Below are positions 7,366 through 16,054 of a DNA stretch of 30,683 bases, in pieces (position 1 is the first letter of the stretch; each line of letters begins with the position of its first letter). The stretch comes from a virus: positions 1 through 30,683 of IMG/VR virus record IMGVR_UViG_3300032736_000027. The stretch is one strand, 5' to 3'. A program made the translations under genes and the position numbers. Under the pieces are notes generated by a model that was given only the letters and a program-made list of their open reading frames with translations, was not told the DNA's origin and searched no databases.

Positions 7366-7380
7366 TTTTAAACTTAAATA

Positions 7381-8304
7381 TTAAGAGTAGTAAACTACTT
7401 CAGCACCGTAAGCGTAATTTACGCCAGCAGTATATCGCATCACAAATCTACAGTTTTGAGAACCGTCCAAGTCGCTCATATCAAGAATTTTAACCTCGTT
7501 TAAATCGCTTAGTAAAGAAGTTCCAAAAAACAAGTTAGAAGCCTGTGCCGCTACAATTTCATTAGAAGGCAAGCCTTCAGCTAAAAATATTTTAACACCA
7601 TCGAAAACTAAATCTCCAAGAGCTTGGTTAGTTCCTCTGCCTTCAAATCCATTTGCTCCTAAACCCGAAGCACCAAATCCACCTAAAGCACGAGTATATG
7701 CTCTGTAAACGTTTTGTGGTACATAGATGAATAAATCTTCTTTACCGTAAAGAGCAGCAGGGATAGCATCAACAACTTTTCCAAGTTCTTCAATAACATT
7801 TGCAGCAGTAACAGTAGTCCCAACAACATCCACAACAGTAGCATCAGCTAAAAAACGAGCTAAAAAGCCATCATATTCACCAGCGTTACCAGTAGCACCT
7901 TGCCAGATAATAGTTTCGTTAGCAGTAGCAACTTCAGCAGCAGTTTTCGCTATAATGAAATCAGAAAGGTTAGGAGGAAGGTTGTCATTAGCAGAAAGAC
8001 CCATTGCAATTGCTTCCCAATCATCTCTAAAGTCTGCTTTACATAAAGTAAAGTTTACTTGAAATTCTTCAGGTTGTAGGATGTTTTCAGTTAGCGTAAT
8101 AGTTCCAGTTGGTGTAAAATCACAAGTACCATCTTTTATCAAGTCGCTCATTGCAACTTTTTTCAAAACTTGTTTGAATTTTACATTTGGTTTTACTGTA
8201 ACCCCACCATTTCTAATAGTAGAAGGGTTTAAAAGAGCTGCTTGGATGTAAGGTAAAGCAAGTTCTCCAGCATAAGTAGTAGTTACGTTTGTAGTAGTAG
8301 CCAT
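7381..8304 (-). CDS. Major capsid protein (HK97-fold family)
   Basis: This 307-aa protein has the size and sequence style of HK97-fold capsid proteins of Bacteroidota phages: an N-terminal arm, then F-T-L-C-K-A-D-F-R-D-D-W-E-A (about 96-109), an E-loop/P-domain region, and a C-terminal A-domain with R-F-V-M-R-Y-T-A-G-V-N-Y-A-Y-G-A-E-V-V-Y-Y. It lies directly after a protease and a scaffold-like gene, the canonical order of a procapsid operon. A strong hairpin terminator follows. Composition is rich in Ala/Gly/Thr with more GC-rich codons than the early genes, consistent with high expression. Confidence 0.88.
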   Translation of the reverse strand: MATTTNVTTTYAGELALPYIQAALLNPSTIRNGGVTVKPNVKFKQVLKKVAMSDLIKDGTCDFTPTGTITLTENILQPEEFQVNFTLCKADFRDDWEAIAMGLSANDNLPPNLSDFIIAKTAAEVATANETIIWQGATGNAGEYDGFLARFLADATVVDVVGTTVTAANVIEELGKVVDAIPAALYGKEDLFIYVPQNVYRAYTRALGGFGASGLGANGFEGRGTNQALGDLVFDGVKIFLAEGLPSNEIVAAQASNLFFGTSLLSDLNEVKILDMSDLDGSQNCRFVMRYTAGVNYAYGAEVVYYS

Positions 8305-8329
8305 TTTTTAATTGTTTTTTATTGTTAAA

Positions 8330-8779
8330 TTATTTTTTAAATAAACTCTCAAAAACATAATCTTGAGTTGTTTTTTGTCTGCCCTGAGAATATAAGTGTA
8401 AATTTTTAGCCTCAACTTTAACCTCTGGGTTGTGTTTTAAAGTATCGGTGCTGTCATTAGATGAAAGTTGTTGGTCAACAGCGGCATCTTCTTTAGGAAG
8501 TTCCTCTGGTACGTCTTTACTTTCTTCAGGAGAAATAACTTCAAGTACTTTAGTGTACATTTCTTTCATTTCTTTGATAGCGTCATCAAATTCAGCTCTT
8601 GAAATATACTCAACTGAAGGGGCATCCTCTTTAGGTGCATCAGCAACGGGTACATCTTCAATAGGAGCATCGGCAAGGGCAACCTTTTCGATAACTTCCG
8701 CTATGTTAGCTTCGTCTTTTTTCAAAGCAGAATCCGCCAACTTCACGATTTCATTAAATAAATCTTTTGGTGTTTTCAT
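8330..8779 (-). CDS. Probable capsid scaffolding protein
   Basis: This 149-aa protein is strongly acidic and low-complexity, with a run of A-D-A-P-x-E-D-V/A-P type units around residues 36-55. A helical segment (R-A-E-F-D-D-A-I-K-E-M-K-E-M-Y-T-K-V) follows, and then a basic C-terminal tail (Y-V-F-E-S-L-F-K-K). Scaffold proteins are typically acidic, helical, poorly conserved, and have a basic C-terminal hook that contacts the capsid. It lies between the XkdF-type protease and major capsid, exactly where a scaffold is expected. The assignment is by composition and order. Confidence 0.72.
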   Translation of the reverse strand: MKTPKDLFNEIVKLADSALKKDEANIAEVIEKVALADAPIEDVPVADAPKEDAPSVEYISRAEFDDAIKEMKEMYTKVLEVISPEESKDVPEELPKEDAAVDQQLSSNDSTDTLKHNPEVKVEAKNLHLYSQGRQKTTQDYVFESLFKK

Positions 8780-8834
8780 AATTAATTAAACATTTTATAC
8801 ATTAATACTAAATAAACAATCTTTTGTATTATTT

Positions 8835-8984
8835 TCAAATATTACCAATCCCTTGGTTTATCAATTCCCCTTTGCAACACTTAGATGAGTATGTTTTACC
8901 ATCTTTGCATAAACACCCCCTTTTACCACCCTTTGGAGATGAATAAGAACCAACATCTTTAGGGTCTATTATTTTCTTTTTCAT
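8835..8984 (-). CDS. 49-aa Cys-rich small protein in the head module
   Basis: This frame runs 8984-8835 and encodes 49 residues. Its ATG overlaps the stop of the protease gene as ATGA, so it is probably translationally coupled. The product is basic and contains G-K-R-G-C-L-C-K-D-G-K-T-Y-S-S-K-C-C-K-G, a CxC...CC arrangement that could bind a metal or form disulfides, and it ends Q-G-I-G-N-I. I recognise this pattern from small proteins of Bacteroidota phages beside the capsid genes, but no function is known to me. Confidence 0.82.
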   Translation of the reverse strand: MKKKIIDPKDVGSYSSPKGGKRGCLCKDGKTYSSKCCKGELINQGIGNI

Positions 8985-9577
8985 AATTCAGGATTTAATT
9001 CCTCTAACAATCTTTTTATTTTATTCATAACGCTCAAATCTTCTTCATCAATTTCTTGCCCCTCGTTAAACATACCCTCAATAGAAAAACCTAAATACTT
9101 ACCTTCTTTTACATCTTTCCAAACATCCTCGTTCTCAATCCGCATAGCAACCGCCCAAGAACCTTTAGCAGCTTTTAAACCATAGACAGCAGTCTTATCT
9201 TTTTCAGTATCTTCAACAATCCAAGATTCTGTAAGATATACACCCTCCACTTCCATTTCGTGTTCTACCGTTGCATTGTGAATTTTCAAAGATTTTAGAT
9301 ATTTTTCAGCAGCTTTTCTTACCGTTTCTTTACTGAAAGTTATATTGTATTCAGATACACCATTATTACGGTATATCTTTTTGTCAGGAACTAAGGCTAG
9401 TCCTATAACTAGCCTTTGCTCCTCATCCATTGTTTTCAATTCAATTTTATGCTCAGATAACGCTATCCAATTTTCTTCGGTTGCAGGAAATTCAACTAAG
9501 GAAATAGCATCTATTCCAGAATCATCTGAATCGTCTATAAATAATTCTACAGTTTCTAAATCGTCGTAGTTTCTCAT
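8981..9577 (-). CDS. Prohead protease, XkdF-like
   Basis: This 198-aa protein matches the phage XkdF family of putative serine proteases. Recognisable blocks are R-L-V-I-G-L-A-L-V-P-D-K-K-I-Y-R (55-70), a beta/alpha core, A-T-V-E-H-E (102-107), E-S-W-I-V-E-D (117-123), A-K-G-S-W-A-V-A-M-R-I (137-147) and G-K-Y-L-G-F-S-I-E-G (159-168). By analogy with prohead proteases, H106 and S165 are candidate catalytic residues. It probably matures the capsid or removes the scaffold. It is the first gene after the promoter at 9594-9622 and heads the procapsid operon. Confidence 0.88.
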   Translation of the reverse strand: MRNYDDLETVELFIDDSDDSGIDAISLVEFPATEENWIALSEHKIELKTMDEEQRLVIGLALVPDKKIYRNNGVSEYNITFSKETVRKAAEKYLKSLKIHNATVEHEMEVEGVYLTESWIVEDTEKDKTAVYGLKAAKGSWAVAMRIENEDVWKDVKEGKYLGFSIEGMFNEGQEIDEEDLSVMNKIKRLLEELNPEL

Positions 9578-9593
9578 TTTTATTATTTTATAT

Positions 9594-9622
9594 TATAATA
9601 CTATTTTTTTTGTTTTTTGTTT
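9594..9622 (-). promoter_or_regulatory. Phage late-type promoter, copy 2 (head module)
   Basis: On the minus strand AAACAAAAA (9622-9614), 10 bases, then TAGTATTATA (9603-9594). The upstream block reaches the first base of the tape-measure stop codon. The protease ATG at 9577 is 16 bases downstream of the element, with no obvious Shine-Dalgarno sequence. Confidence 0.85.
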
Positions 9623-11541
9623 TAAATTCCAGCAGCAGCAATTGCATTTGATTCTATATCTCCAGCCTTTTTAACATCATCGTAAACTACATACGCTCTT
9701 GTTGGTTCAGAAGTAGAACCTGCAACCGTTTCAGCCAATTGGTTTTGACTGCTAGCACCTACAACGTTGAAGTTTGGAGTGAAACCTCCACCTCCTCCTC
9801 CTCCTCCAGAAGGAGCAGAACCTCCACCTCCGCCACCTCTCGGAAGTTTAACTGCCATTATAGCTTTTACATTTGCCAATCCACTAGCGACCGCTACGCC
9901 AGCAGCTAGCGCAGCTCTAATTGGTGCGTCTGGTGTTGGTATGGACAACTGACTTGCATAAGCTTGTTGTGCGGACAAATATGTAGATATTAATGTACTA
10001 GCTGCGGAAGCAACTTTCCCAGCAGCTGTTTCTTTTCCTATTAAATTTCCTATACTACTTAAAGCATTAGCGTAAGAACCTAAAGCTCCTATTTTAGCAT
10101 CGGCTTCTAGTTTTGATATTTTTTTTAAAGCATCTGCATTTTCTTTAGCTAAAGCCACCTCTTTTTCGCCTGCTTCCTTTTCGGTTTTTACAGTTTCATC
10201 TGAAGCCTCTTTTACTATTGCATTAATCCTATCCCAACTTTCTTGCTCTACTGCTTCAATTAATTCTTTTGAAGCTCCTAACGCTTCTAGCTCAATTATA
10301 TCAGCTTCAGCTTTTCTTTCTATTTCTGCTATTTCTCTTTCAAGTCCTTTTAAAAAATAAAAATCTTCTACATCACTTATTTTTTGCAGACCCTCAGCTT
10401 GTTTTTTTGCCTTCTCATCTTGTTTTTTTGCCTTCTCATCACTAATTTTTTTCTCTGCCTCATCAGCCTTAATTTTATCATCCGTAATTTTTTGACTTGC
10501 AGCAGCTCCTTGACTTTCTAATCCAGAAATTTTAGTAGTAAGTAATTTTTTTTCTTGCAGCCGTTTAGTATCTAATTCAGTTACTTTTGCTATTGCTTCG
10601 GCTTCAGCGGTTAAAGCTTCTTTGTTAGATTTATATAATGTATTTTCAGAAACAAGCGCGTCCCTTCTCAATACAGCAACCTCTATTTCTTTAGCCGTTA
10701 AATCATCTTCAATTGCGGAAGCTTCTTTTAAAAATTTCAGCCGTTCCGCTTGCGAATATTTATTTTTTTCTTCTGCTTTGTTTCTTAAATCTGCTTTCTT
10801 TTGTTCGGCATTAGCTCGCTCTATTATTAGAGCTCTTTCAACGGTGTCGGCTTTTGCTCTTTTATCGGCTATAACTCCAGCAGCTTCATTATCCTTTTTT
10901 AATTGTTCTGCATATTCTTTTGTGCCTTTTACTAACTTTCCTAATTTTACTGATACATCTGTAACACCGAGAGCAACCTTACCCATAGCATTGACGGCAA
11001 CGATACCAGCTTCTTCAAATTTGCCCGTAAAAAATAAACCAATAGCCTTCCCGACTGCTGGTATTAATTCCAGCATACCGTTAAATCTATTTATAATGTT
11101 ATCTTTTATTAAATTGCCTAGATTTTTAATTGATTGTACTGGATTCTCAAAAACACCAATTACTAAATCTCCAAAGTCGCTAAGTACATCAATTAAGTTT
11201 CCAGTAACAGAACCAATAACCCCCATTAATTTAGCAAACTTATTTTGCCCTCCTTCGCTGGATTTAAAAGCGGCAATGATAGCGGATATTGTAATAATCA
11301 GCAAGCCTAAACCGCTCAAAGCAATGGCAACACCAACAGATTTGAACCCTAGCGCAACGCCTTTAATACCGCCCACCATATTTCTAAATCCACTAACCGC
11401 TCCCCCAGTCATTGAATCCAGCTTACTTGTCAATGCACCACTACTAGCACCAACGCCATTAATGCCTGTTTTTAGTTTTTGAGTTTCTCCGATTGCAGCA
11501 GAAGCATCAACATTTATCTTTATGTTATTTTCAATATCCAT
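9622..11541 (-). CDS. Tail tape measure protein
   Basis: This 639-aa protein sets tail length. Residues ~55-135 hold hydrophobic segments (for example V-G-V-A-I-A-L-S-G-L-G-L-L-I-I-T-I). Residues ~210-480 are charged, Ala/Lys/Glu-rich coiled coil. Residues ~490-570 are a second hydrophobic Ala-rich region. A glycine-rich linker (two G-rich runs around S-A-P-S) leads to a C-terminal F-N-V-V-G-A-S-S-Q-N-Q-L-A-E-T-V and A-Y-V-V-Y-D-D-V-K block. That C-terminal signature recurs in tape measures of Bacteroidota phages. Using the usual ~1.5 Angstrom per residue, the length predicts a tail of roughly 95 nm. Confidence 0.9.
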   Translation of the reverse strand: MDIENNIKINVDASAAIGETQKLKTGINGVGASSGALTSKLDSMTGGAVSGFRNMVGGIKGVALGFKSVGVAIALSGLGLLIITISAIIAAFKSSEGGQNKFAKLMGVIGSVTGNLIDVLSDFGDLVIGVFENPVQSIKNLGNLIKDNIINRFNGMLELIPAVGKAIGLFFTGKFEEAGIVAVNAMGKVALGVTDVSVKLGKLVKGTKEYAEQLKKDNEAAGVIADKRAKADTVERALIIERANAEQKKADLRNKAEEKNKYSQAERLKFLKEASAIEDDLTAKEIEVAVLRRDALVSENTLYKSNKEALTAEAEAIAKVTELDTKRLQEKKLLTTKISGLESQGAAASQKITDDKIKADEAEKKISDEKAKKQDEKAKKQAEGLQKISDVEDFYFLKGLEREIAEIERKAEADIIELEALGASKELIEAVEQESWDRINAIVKEASDETVKTEKEAGEKEVALAKENADALKKISKLEADAKIGALGSYANALSSIGNLIGKETAAGKVASAASTLISTYLSAQQAYASQLSIPTPDAPIRAALAAGVAVASGLANVKAIMAVKLPRGGGGGGSAPSGGGGGGGGFTPNFNVVGASSQNQLAETVAGSTSEPTRAYVVYDDVKKAGDIESNAIAAAGI

Positions 11542-11543
11542 AA

Positions 11544-11684
11544 TTATTTTAAATTGCGTTTAATGTATTTTTTTATATCCTTCCATTGTGATGGAGCTTC
11601 GTACTTTCCTTTCGCAATATCGATATCTTCATCTTTAATATAGAAATCGTTGGAATTTAGCATTGTTAAAATATTCTTTATCAT
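11544..11684 (-). CDS. 46-aa small protein before the tape measure gene
   Basis: A 46-codon frame runs 11684-11544 and ends 2 bases before the tape-measure ATG; it starts 10 bases after the upstream stop. The product is charged and helical (D-F-Y-I-K-D-E-D-I-D-I-A-K-G-K-Y, then P-S-Q-W-K-D-I-K-K-Y-I-K-R). The exact fit between two genes and the protein-like sequence support a real gene. Function is unknown. A tail-assembly helper is suggested only by position. Confidence 0.72.
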   Translation of the reverse strand: MIKNILTMLNSNDFYIKDEDIDIAKGKYEAPSQWKDIKKYIKRNLK

Positions 11685-11694
11685 AATTATTTAT

Positions 11695-14004
11695 TTATGC
11701 AAGCGTTGTGGGTTCGTTCCAATCTTCTGTTTTATCTTCCCAGAAAGTTTCTTCAGTAGTCCAAGTCAGCTCCCCATCTTTAGGAACTACATATATTGTA
11801 TCGTAATCTGTAATTCTTAGTAAATTTAAAACGGTTTTTCCGTTTGTTAAATTTGTCTTTATGCTATCAATCAAAAAAGCAGTACCACCAATTTCAATAG
11901 TATCGTTTAACTTTATTTTTAAAAATACTAATGGTGGAAAATAACAATCAACTACAACCCTCCTTGCATAAGGTGAATATATTCCTGATATGTATTTTTT
12001 ATAAAAGTTATTAAATAATGAATTTTCATTTTCTTCGTATGTAAATTCATCTACCTCAGCATTAAAATGCAATGTTTGAACACCATTATTCATAACATTT
12101 GAAGGGCGGTTATAATTTCCGTTAGAAATATAGTCGTTTGACCATTTAACATAACTTGCAGAATATAGCGGCTTATTATTTATGTACATTAGTAAAACTT
12201 CCCCGATAGTTGGCTCTGGTAAATTTTCCTTGTTATCGTTTACAAACCAGCCCCATTGTAGATTTGTGCTAGCGTTATTATGAACCTTTATCATCCTGTC
12301 AAACATCATCTTTTCGAACTTAGGTTCTACGCTATAAGCACCACCATCGAACAGTAAAGAATCTGAAGTTCCAGAACCTTCTCCTAGGCTTTCAGCTTTA
12401 AACTCTACGCTTCCAAAATCATCTCCCGTAAGTTCTCTTTGATTAATAGCTAAGTAAGTTTTACTTTCAGGAAATTTTAAACTAATAGAGCTGTACGGTG
12501 CAATTCTTTCAACTGATGAGCTTGAAATATCCACGTATTTTGTAATGTCATAAGAATAGCCACTACTATAAAAATCATCCAAACTTTTAATATTTATTTT
12601 ATAAGTACCATCAATTTGAACATCCTCAATAGCTACTAAGTTGAAAGTTTTGAATAAGTCTGATAAAAAATCTACAATTTTCTTTTTAGGCATTGACTGA
12701 GGCACTAAAATATCAGATACTAAAGATATAGACCCACCCGTCAATCCATACTCGGCTAACGTAGTACCCCCGCCACCACCAGATTCTTCAACTCTATCTA
12801 AAGATAATGTAGGCGTAATCGTAGAAATGGTATTGTCCGCAATTACGGTACAAACCATTTTCCAAGTTGAATTAAATTGGAAGCCAATATTTAAAACGTT
12901 AATTGTATCTCCGCTTCCAGCTTCTATGTTGGTGATTTCACGTGTAGAAAATAAAGACCCATCTCTATATATTTTCAGCTGCATACTAAAAACTCCTACA
13001 GACCCAATAGAATCAACATTGAATTGGCAGTTATAATAAACAAACTCACCTCCACCAGCTACAGATTCTAGCGGTCTTAATTCAGTCCCAGATAAAAAGT
13101 CCCATTCATTATCTCCACCAACAATATTTAAATTTCTAGTAAAGGTAAAAGTTTCATTAGCGTTTACACCTTGTCGATATGTTAAATATCCTTTTTCTCG
13201 ATGCAACCAAATAAACAAATCAAAAAAGAAAGGAGAATTATTTAACCATTCTTTATTAAATTGAATTTGAGGGAAATCCTCCTCAATAGCTTCTATTATT
13301 TTAATGGCTCTTATGGCTGGTTTTAAATCCGTAAAGTCTAACCTGTCCGCACCAACAACAGTATATTCAGCAGCTCTTTCTTCATTTGTAAGAATCCTGT
13401 GCATACCTTGCTCATCATATTCAAAGCCTCTAGTATGTGATAAAAATGGATATTTAATATCACCGTTTGCATTTCTAGTAATAACAGGCTCCGCTCCTGA
13501 AAAGTCAAAAGCTAATCCAGCTTCAAAACCATCTATAATATTTGCTATTGAATTCTCGTGATTAAACTTGCCTAACGATGTTAAATCTTTAAGTTCAGAA
13601 GTCCCTAGTATGTCTTTTAATGATGACAGTTCCCCAAAGAACTGTACATCATAAGATGAAGGATAATTATCTTTTAAACTTACCTTATTCAGCTTTATAT
13701 ATCCTTTTTTATAATCAAACCCGTTAAGTTTTAATATTGCTGCGTGTTTTTTCCTAGAATCAAAGCCATTTAATACATTATGATTGTGGAAATACTTAAA
13801 TATCTTATTGTTAATCTTCGATGCTGGTAGTTTAAACTGATTAGTATATGCAGTCATTACCTTACCAATATCCTTGGCATCCTTTATAGAATCATTTAGA
13901 GATATATTCACGCTAGTATCTAGGTCTGCGTGTGTCCAATTATCAATTAACTCATTATTAGCGTCTAATTCGGTGCTATTTATGTATAAACTTACTTGAA
14001 TCAT
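11695..14004 (-). CDS. Large tail-tip/baseplate protein
   Basis: This 769-aa protein begins MIQVSLYINSTELDANNELI. It contains F-K-L-P-A-S-K-I-N-N-K-I-F-K-Y-F-H-N and N-G-F-D-S-R-K-K-H-A-A-I-L (residues ~57-90), a block widespread in tail genes of Bacteroidota phages. The middle is beta-rich with a glycine run (G-G-G-G-G-T). The last ~200 residues resemble a hub or tip protein, with Y-A-R-R-V-V-V-D-C-Y-F and a closing beta domain. Size and place in the tail operon fit a tail-associated or baseplate hub protein that anchors fibres. No lytic domain motif is visible. Confidence 0.68.
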   Translation of the reverse strand: MIQVSLYINSTELDANNELIDNWTHADLDTSVNISLNDSIKDAKDIGKVMTAYTNQFKLPASKINNKIFKYFHNHNVLNGFDSRKKHAAILKLNGFDYKKGYIKLNKVSLKDNYPSSYDVQFFGELSSLKDILGTSELKDLTSLGKFNHENSIANIIDGFEAGLAFDFSGAEPVITRNANGDIKYPFLSHTRGFEYDEQGMHRILTNEERAAEYTVVGADRLDFTDLKPAIRAIKIIEAIEEDFPQIQFNKEWLNNSPFFFDLFIWLHREKGYLTYRQGVNANETFTFTRNLNIVGGDNEWDFLSGTELRPLESVAGGGEFVYYNCQFNVDSIGSVGVFSMQLKIYRDGSLFSTREITNIEAGSGDTINVLNIGFQFNSTWKMVCTVIADNTISTITPTLSLDRVEESGGGGGTTLAEYGLTGGSISLVSDILVPQSMPKKKIVDFLSDLFKTFNLVAIEDVQIDGTYKINIKSLDDFYSSGYSYDITKYVDISSSSVERIAPYSSISLKFPESKTYLAINQRELTGDDFGSVEFKAESLGEGSGTSDSLLFDGGAYSVEPKFEKMMFDRMIKVHNNASTNLQWGWFVNDNKENLPEPTIGEVLLMYINNKPLYSASYVKWSNDYISNGNYNRPSNVMNNGVQTLHFNAEVDEFTYEENENSLFNNFYKKYISGIYSPYARRVVVDCYFPPLVFLKIKLNDTIEIGGTAFLIDSIKTNLTNGKTVLNLLRITDYDTIYVVPKDGELTWTTEETFWEDKTEDWNEPTTLA

Positions 14005-15114
14005 CTATCTTACGGTGTTAATTCTGTCAGCTGCTGCTTCAAATTTAAAAGTATAGTTAATCATTTTATCATTTAACCTATTCTTAACATCCATATCTTT
14101 AGAAGTAAGGTTAACGGGAACGACAAAGCTCTGGCTAGACTTTGGAATCCATCCGATCCCCAACGTAGTACTATCAACTATTATCCAAACTTGTTCGCTT
14201 AACATCATTTCGATAAAAATATCATTATCTTCTTCAAGATACCAGCCTGTATTTAGTGAAATATTTATCTTTCCATTCTTATTCAATATAGAATCTTGAT
14301 GTCTAGTACTATTGTAGTCTCCACTTACTAATAAATTACGTTTAAATTTGTCATCTTCGGTTTTTATAGATACATCAAACCTTCCGAATGTATTTAATTC
14401 CTGAGTTGCACCGTATCGGTTTACAAAAAATATTTGTTGAACGCCATATCTTGTACAATCTTCATATTGAAAGTAAACAATTTCGTCAACCCTGCCCCCC
14501 GAAAAATTAAATATAATCCTGTCGGCATATATTCCTGTGTATGCGTTAGATATGTATTCAATTACAGAATCTGTATTTTCCGTAGGCGTTAATCCCGTAA
14601 CGGTTCTAAAAGTACTCCACGTATTAACATAACCAGCGTCTAAAGTTTGCATTATATACCCATCTAAAAAGTCCTGTAATACTGGAGTTTTAATAATATT
14701 ATTAGGGGCGGTTCTTAAAATGCTTTGCCCCATTAATACCTGCTTATAATATTGGTAATTTATACCATCTTCAAAATAACTAAATCCATCAAGTCCTGTA
14801 AGAATTACAGCGGTGTCCGTTCCCGTTGTATCATCAGCATCCACCCAAGTCAATGTATATTTAACCCATACGGCATTACTGTCTTGCGTTCCGGTAAAAT
14901 AAACCTCAACGTAATTCCTAGCGAACTCCGCTATGTCTATTGCCGAAGTACCACTAAAAGCTGTTGAGCGTAATTGTATGCTTGGCGTTGCAGGTACGTC
15001 CGCCAAATTGCCATTCCAGATATATAAATCTAGCCTAATATAATTTAAGTTTACTCTATATTTGCTGACCCAATACGGGGAGCGTAGAAACATTTTAAGA
15101 GTTGGTAGTGCCAT
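14005..15114 (-). CDS. Tail structural protein
   Basis: This 369-aa protein abuts the 769-aa tail gene (the stop is directly followed by the next ATG) and overlaps the preceding gene by 20 bases. It is predicted mostly beta with many aromatic residues. Recognisable style blocks include S-P-Y-W-V-S-K near the N-terminus and N-T-G-W-Y-L-E-E-D-N-D-I-F-I-E-M-M-L-S-E-Q-V-W near residue 290. Distal-tail (Dit-like) proteins stand at the equivalent place in many siphoviruses, just before the hub. I infer a tail-tip or distal-tail role, without a diagnostic motif. Confidence 0.6.
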   Translation of the reverse strand: MALPTLKMFLRSPYWVSKYRVNLNYIRLDLYIWNGNLADVPATPSIQLRSTAFSGTSAIDIAEFARNYVEVYFTGTQDSNAVWVKYTLTWVDADDTTGTDTAVILTGLDGFSYFEDGINYQYYKQVLMGQSILRTAPNNIIKTPVLQDFLDGYIMQTLDAGYVNTWSTFRTVTGLTPTENTDSVIEYISNAYTGIYADRIIFNFSGGRVDEIVYFQYEDCTRYGVQQIFFVNRYGATQELNTFGRFDVSIKTEDDKFKRNLLVSGDYNSTRHQDSILNKNGKINISLNTGWYLEEDNDIFIEMMLSEQVWIIVDSTTLGIGWIPKSSQSFVVPVNLTSKDMDVKNRLNDKMINYTFKFEAAADRINTVR

Positions 15115-15595
15115 TGTTTTTTAATGATTTTAATAATTCGTCTGAAACTTCTATCGATACGTTTATTGTTAATTCTTTTGATAATTCTTGTATTACATTT
15201 TTGCTTAAAGCAAAATTTAAAATCTTACTACCACCATAACCAAATCTTTTGATAGTACCTTTATTATAAATAGAACGCGCTATTGCAATTGCTCCAGCTT
15301 CTTTTTTTACAAACCTTCCAGTTTTTTTGCTCCTTGCCCTAATCCCTTTTTTATCCATCCATTGCATTATGGATTGAATATCTGGAAAAGCCTTTTTAGG
15401 TCTTAACCCCTCATTGATAGCACCAAGTACTTTACTGAAATATATTTCTAAATAGTTTTCCCCAGTTTTATATCTTATAGAATTGTAAGTTTTGCCAGAT
15501 GCGTAAGTCCCATCTTGTTTTAACCTATCCTTTATAGATTCGGTAATACTCTTACCATACTTTTCTAATATAGATGCTGTACCTTTAGAATCCAT
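15095..15595 (-). CDS. HK97 gp10-like neck/tail-joining protein
   Basis: This 166-aa, basic protein has the general pattern of HK97-gp10/neck proteins: an N-terminal helix (residues 8-25), then G-K-T-Y-N-S-I-R-Y and F-S-K-V-L-G-A-I-N-E-G. A mid-protein A-R-S-K-K-T-G-R-F-V-K-K segment is followed by A-I-A-I-A-R-S-I-Y-N-K-G-T-I-K-R-F-G-Y. It lies between the 152-aa protein and tail structural genes, with a 1-base or zero gap, as gp10-like proteins usually do. The likely role is head-tail joining or tail completion. Confidence 0.62.
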   Translation of the reverse strand: MDSKGTASILEKYGKSITESIKDRLKQDGTYASGKTYNSIRYKTGENYLEIYFSKVLGAINEGLRPKKAFPDIQSIMQWMDKKGIRARSKKTGRFVKKEAGAIAIARSIYNKGTIKRFGYGGSKILNFALSKNVIQELSKELTINVSIEVSDELLKSLKNNGTTNS

Positions 15596-16054
15596 TTAAC
15601 AGATGCTTATATCATTCGGAACTGTAATTACAAAAGTGATGCCCCAACCAGCTAATTTATTTTCAAATTCTTCGTATAGCATTTCAGCTTCAGGATTGTT
15701 AACTAAAACATATTGCTGTTCAGCTAAAGCACCCCTAGTACTCCTCACCGATTCTATTAAACTGTTTACAACTTGAAGTTGTGTATTTAACACATCTTGC
15801 AAGTTGTTAGAACCATAAAATGTATTTTCATATTCCTTACTTTCATCAACAACATCCAAACACATTAAGTCAATAGTGAATTTAATAGTAGAGCCTTCCA
15901 TAGATGCCTTATTCATCCAGAAATGAGATACTGGGAATATAGTGGTCTTACTAGTATCTATACTTTTGAAATCCCCAAATGATACGTGGTTAACATTTGT
16001 ATCATTTTCCAAATGTCCTTTAATAGCATCTAATATGTTATAAACTTGTTTCAT
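15596..16054 (-). CDS. Probable tail terminator/completion protein
   Basis: This 152-aa alpha/beta protein begins with a helix (Y-N-I-L-D-A-I-K-G-H-L), followed by alternating strands with F-P-V-S-H-F-W-M-N, F-T-I-D-L-M-C-L-D-V-V-D, and a final W-G-I-T-F-V-I-T-V-P. The ATG overlaps the stop of the frameshifted chaperone product as ATGA, which suggests coupling to the shifted reading. Size, fold style and place before a gp10-like gene match tail terminator or tail-to-head joining proteins. No sequence signature proves it. Confidence 0.55.
   Translation of the reverse strand: MKQVYNILDAIKGHLENDTNVNHVSFGDFKSIDTSKTTIFPVSHFWMNKASMEGSTIKFTIDLMCLDVVDESKEYENTFYGSNNLQDVLNTQLQVVNSLIESVRSTRGALAEQQYVLVNNPEAEMLYEEFENKLAGWGITFVITVPNDISIC

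Noticed and set aside
10622-11482. 286-codon plus-strand open frame
   Set aside because: It lies fully antisense to the tape measure gene, is low-complexity (Ser/Ala/Pro/Ile rich) and arises from the Ala/Lys/Glu-rich coiled coil on the other strand.
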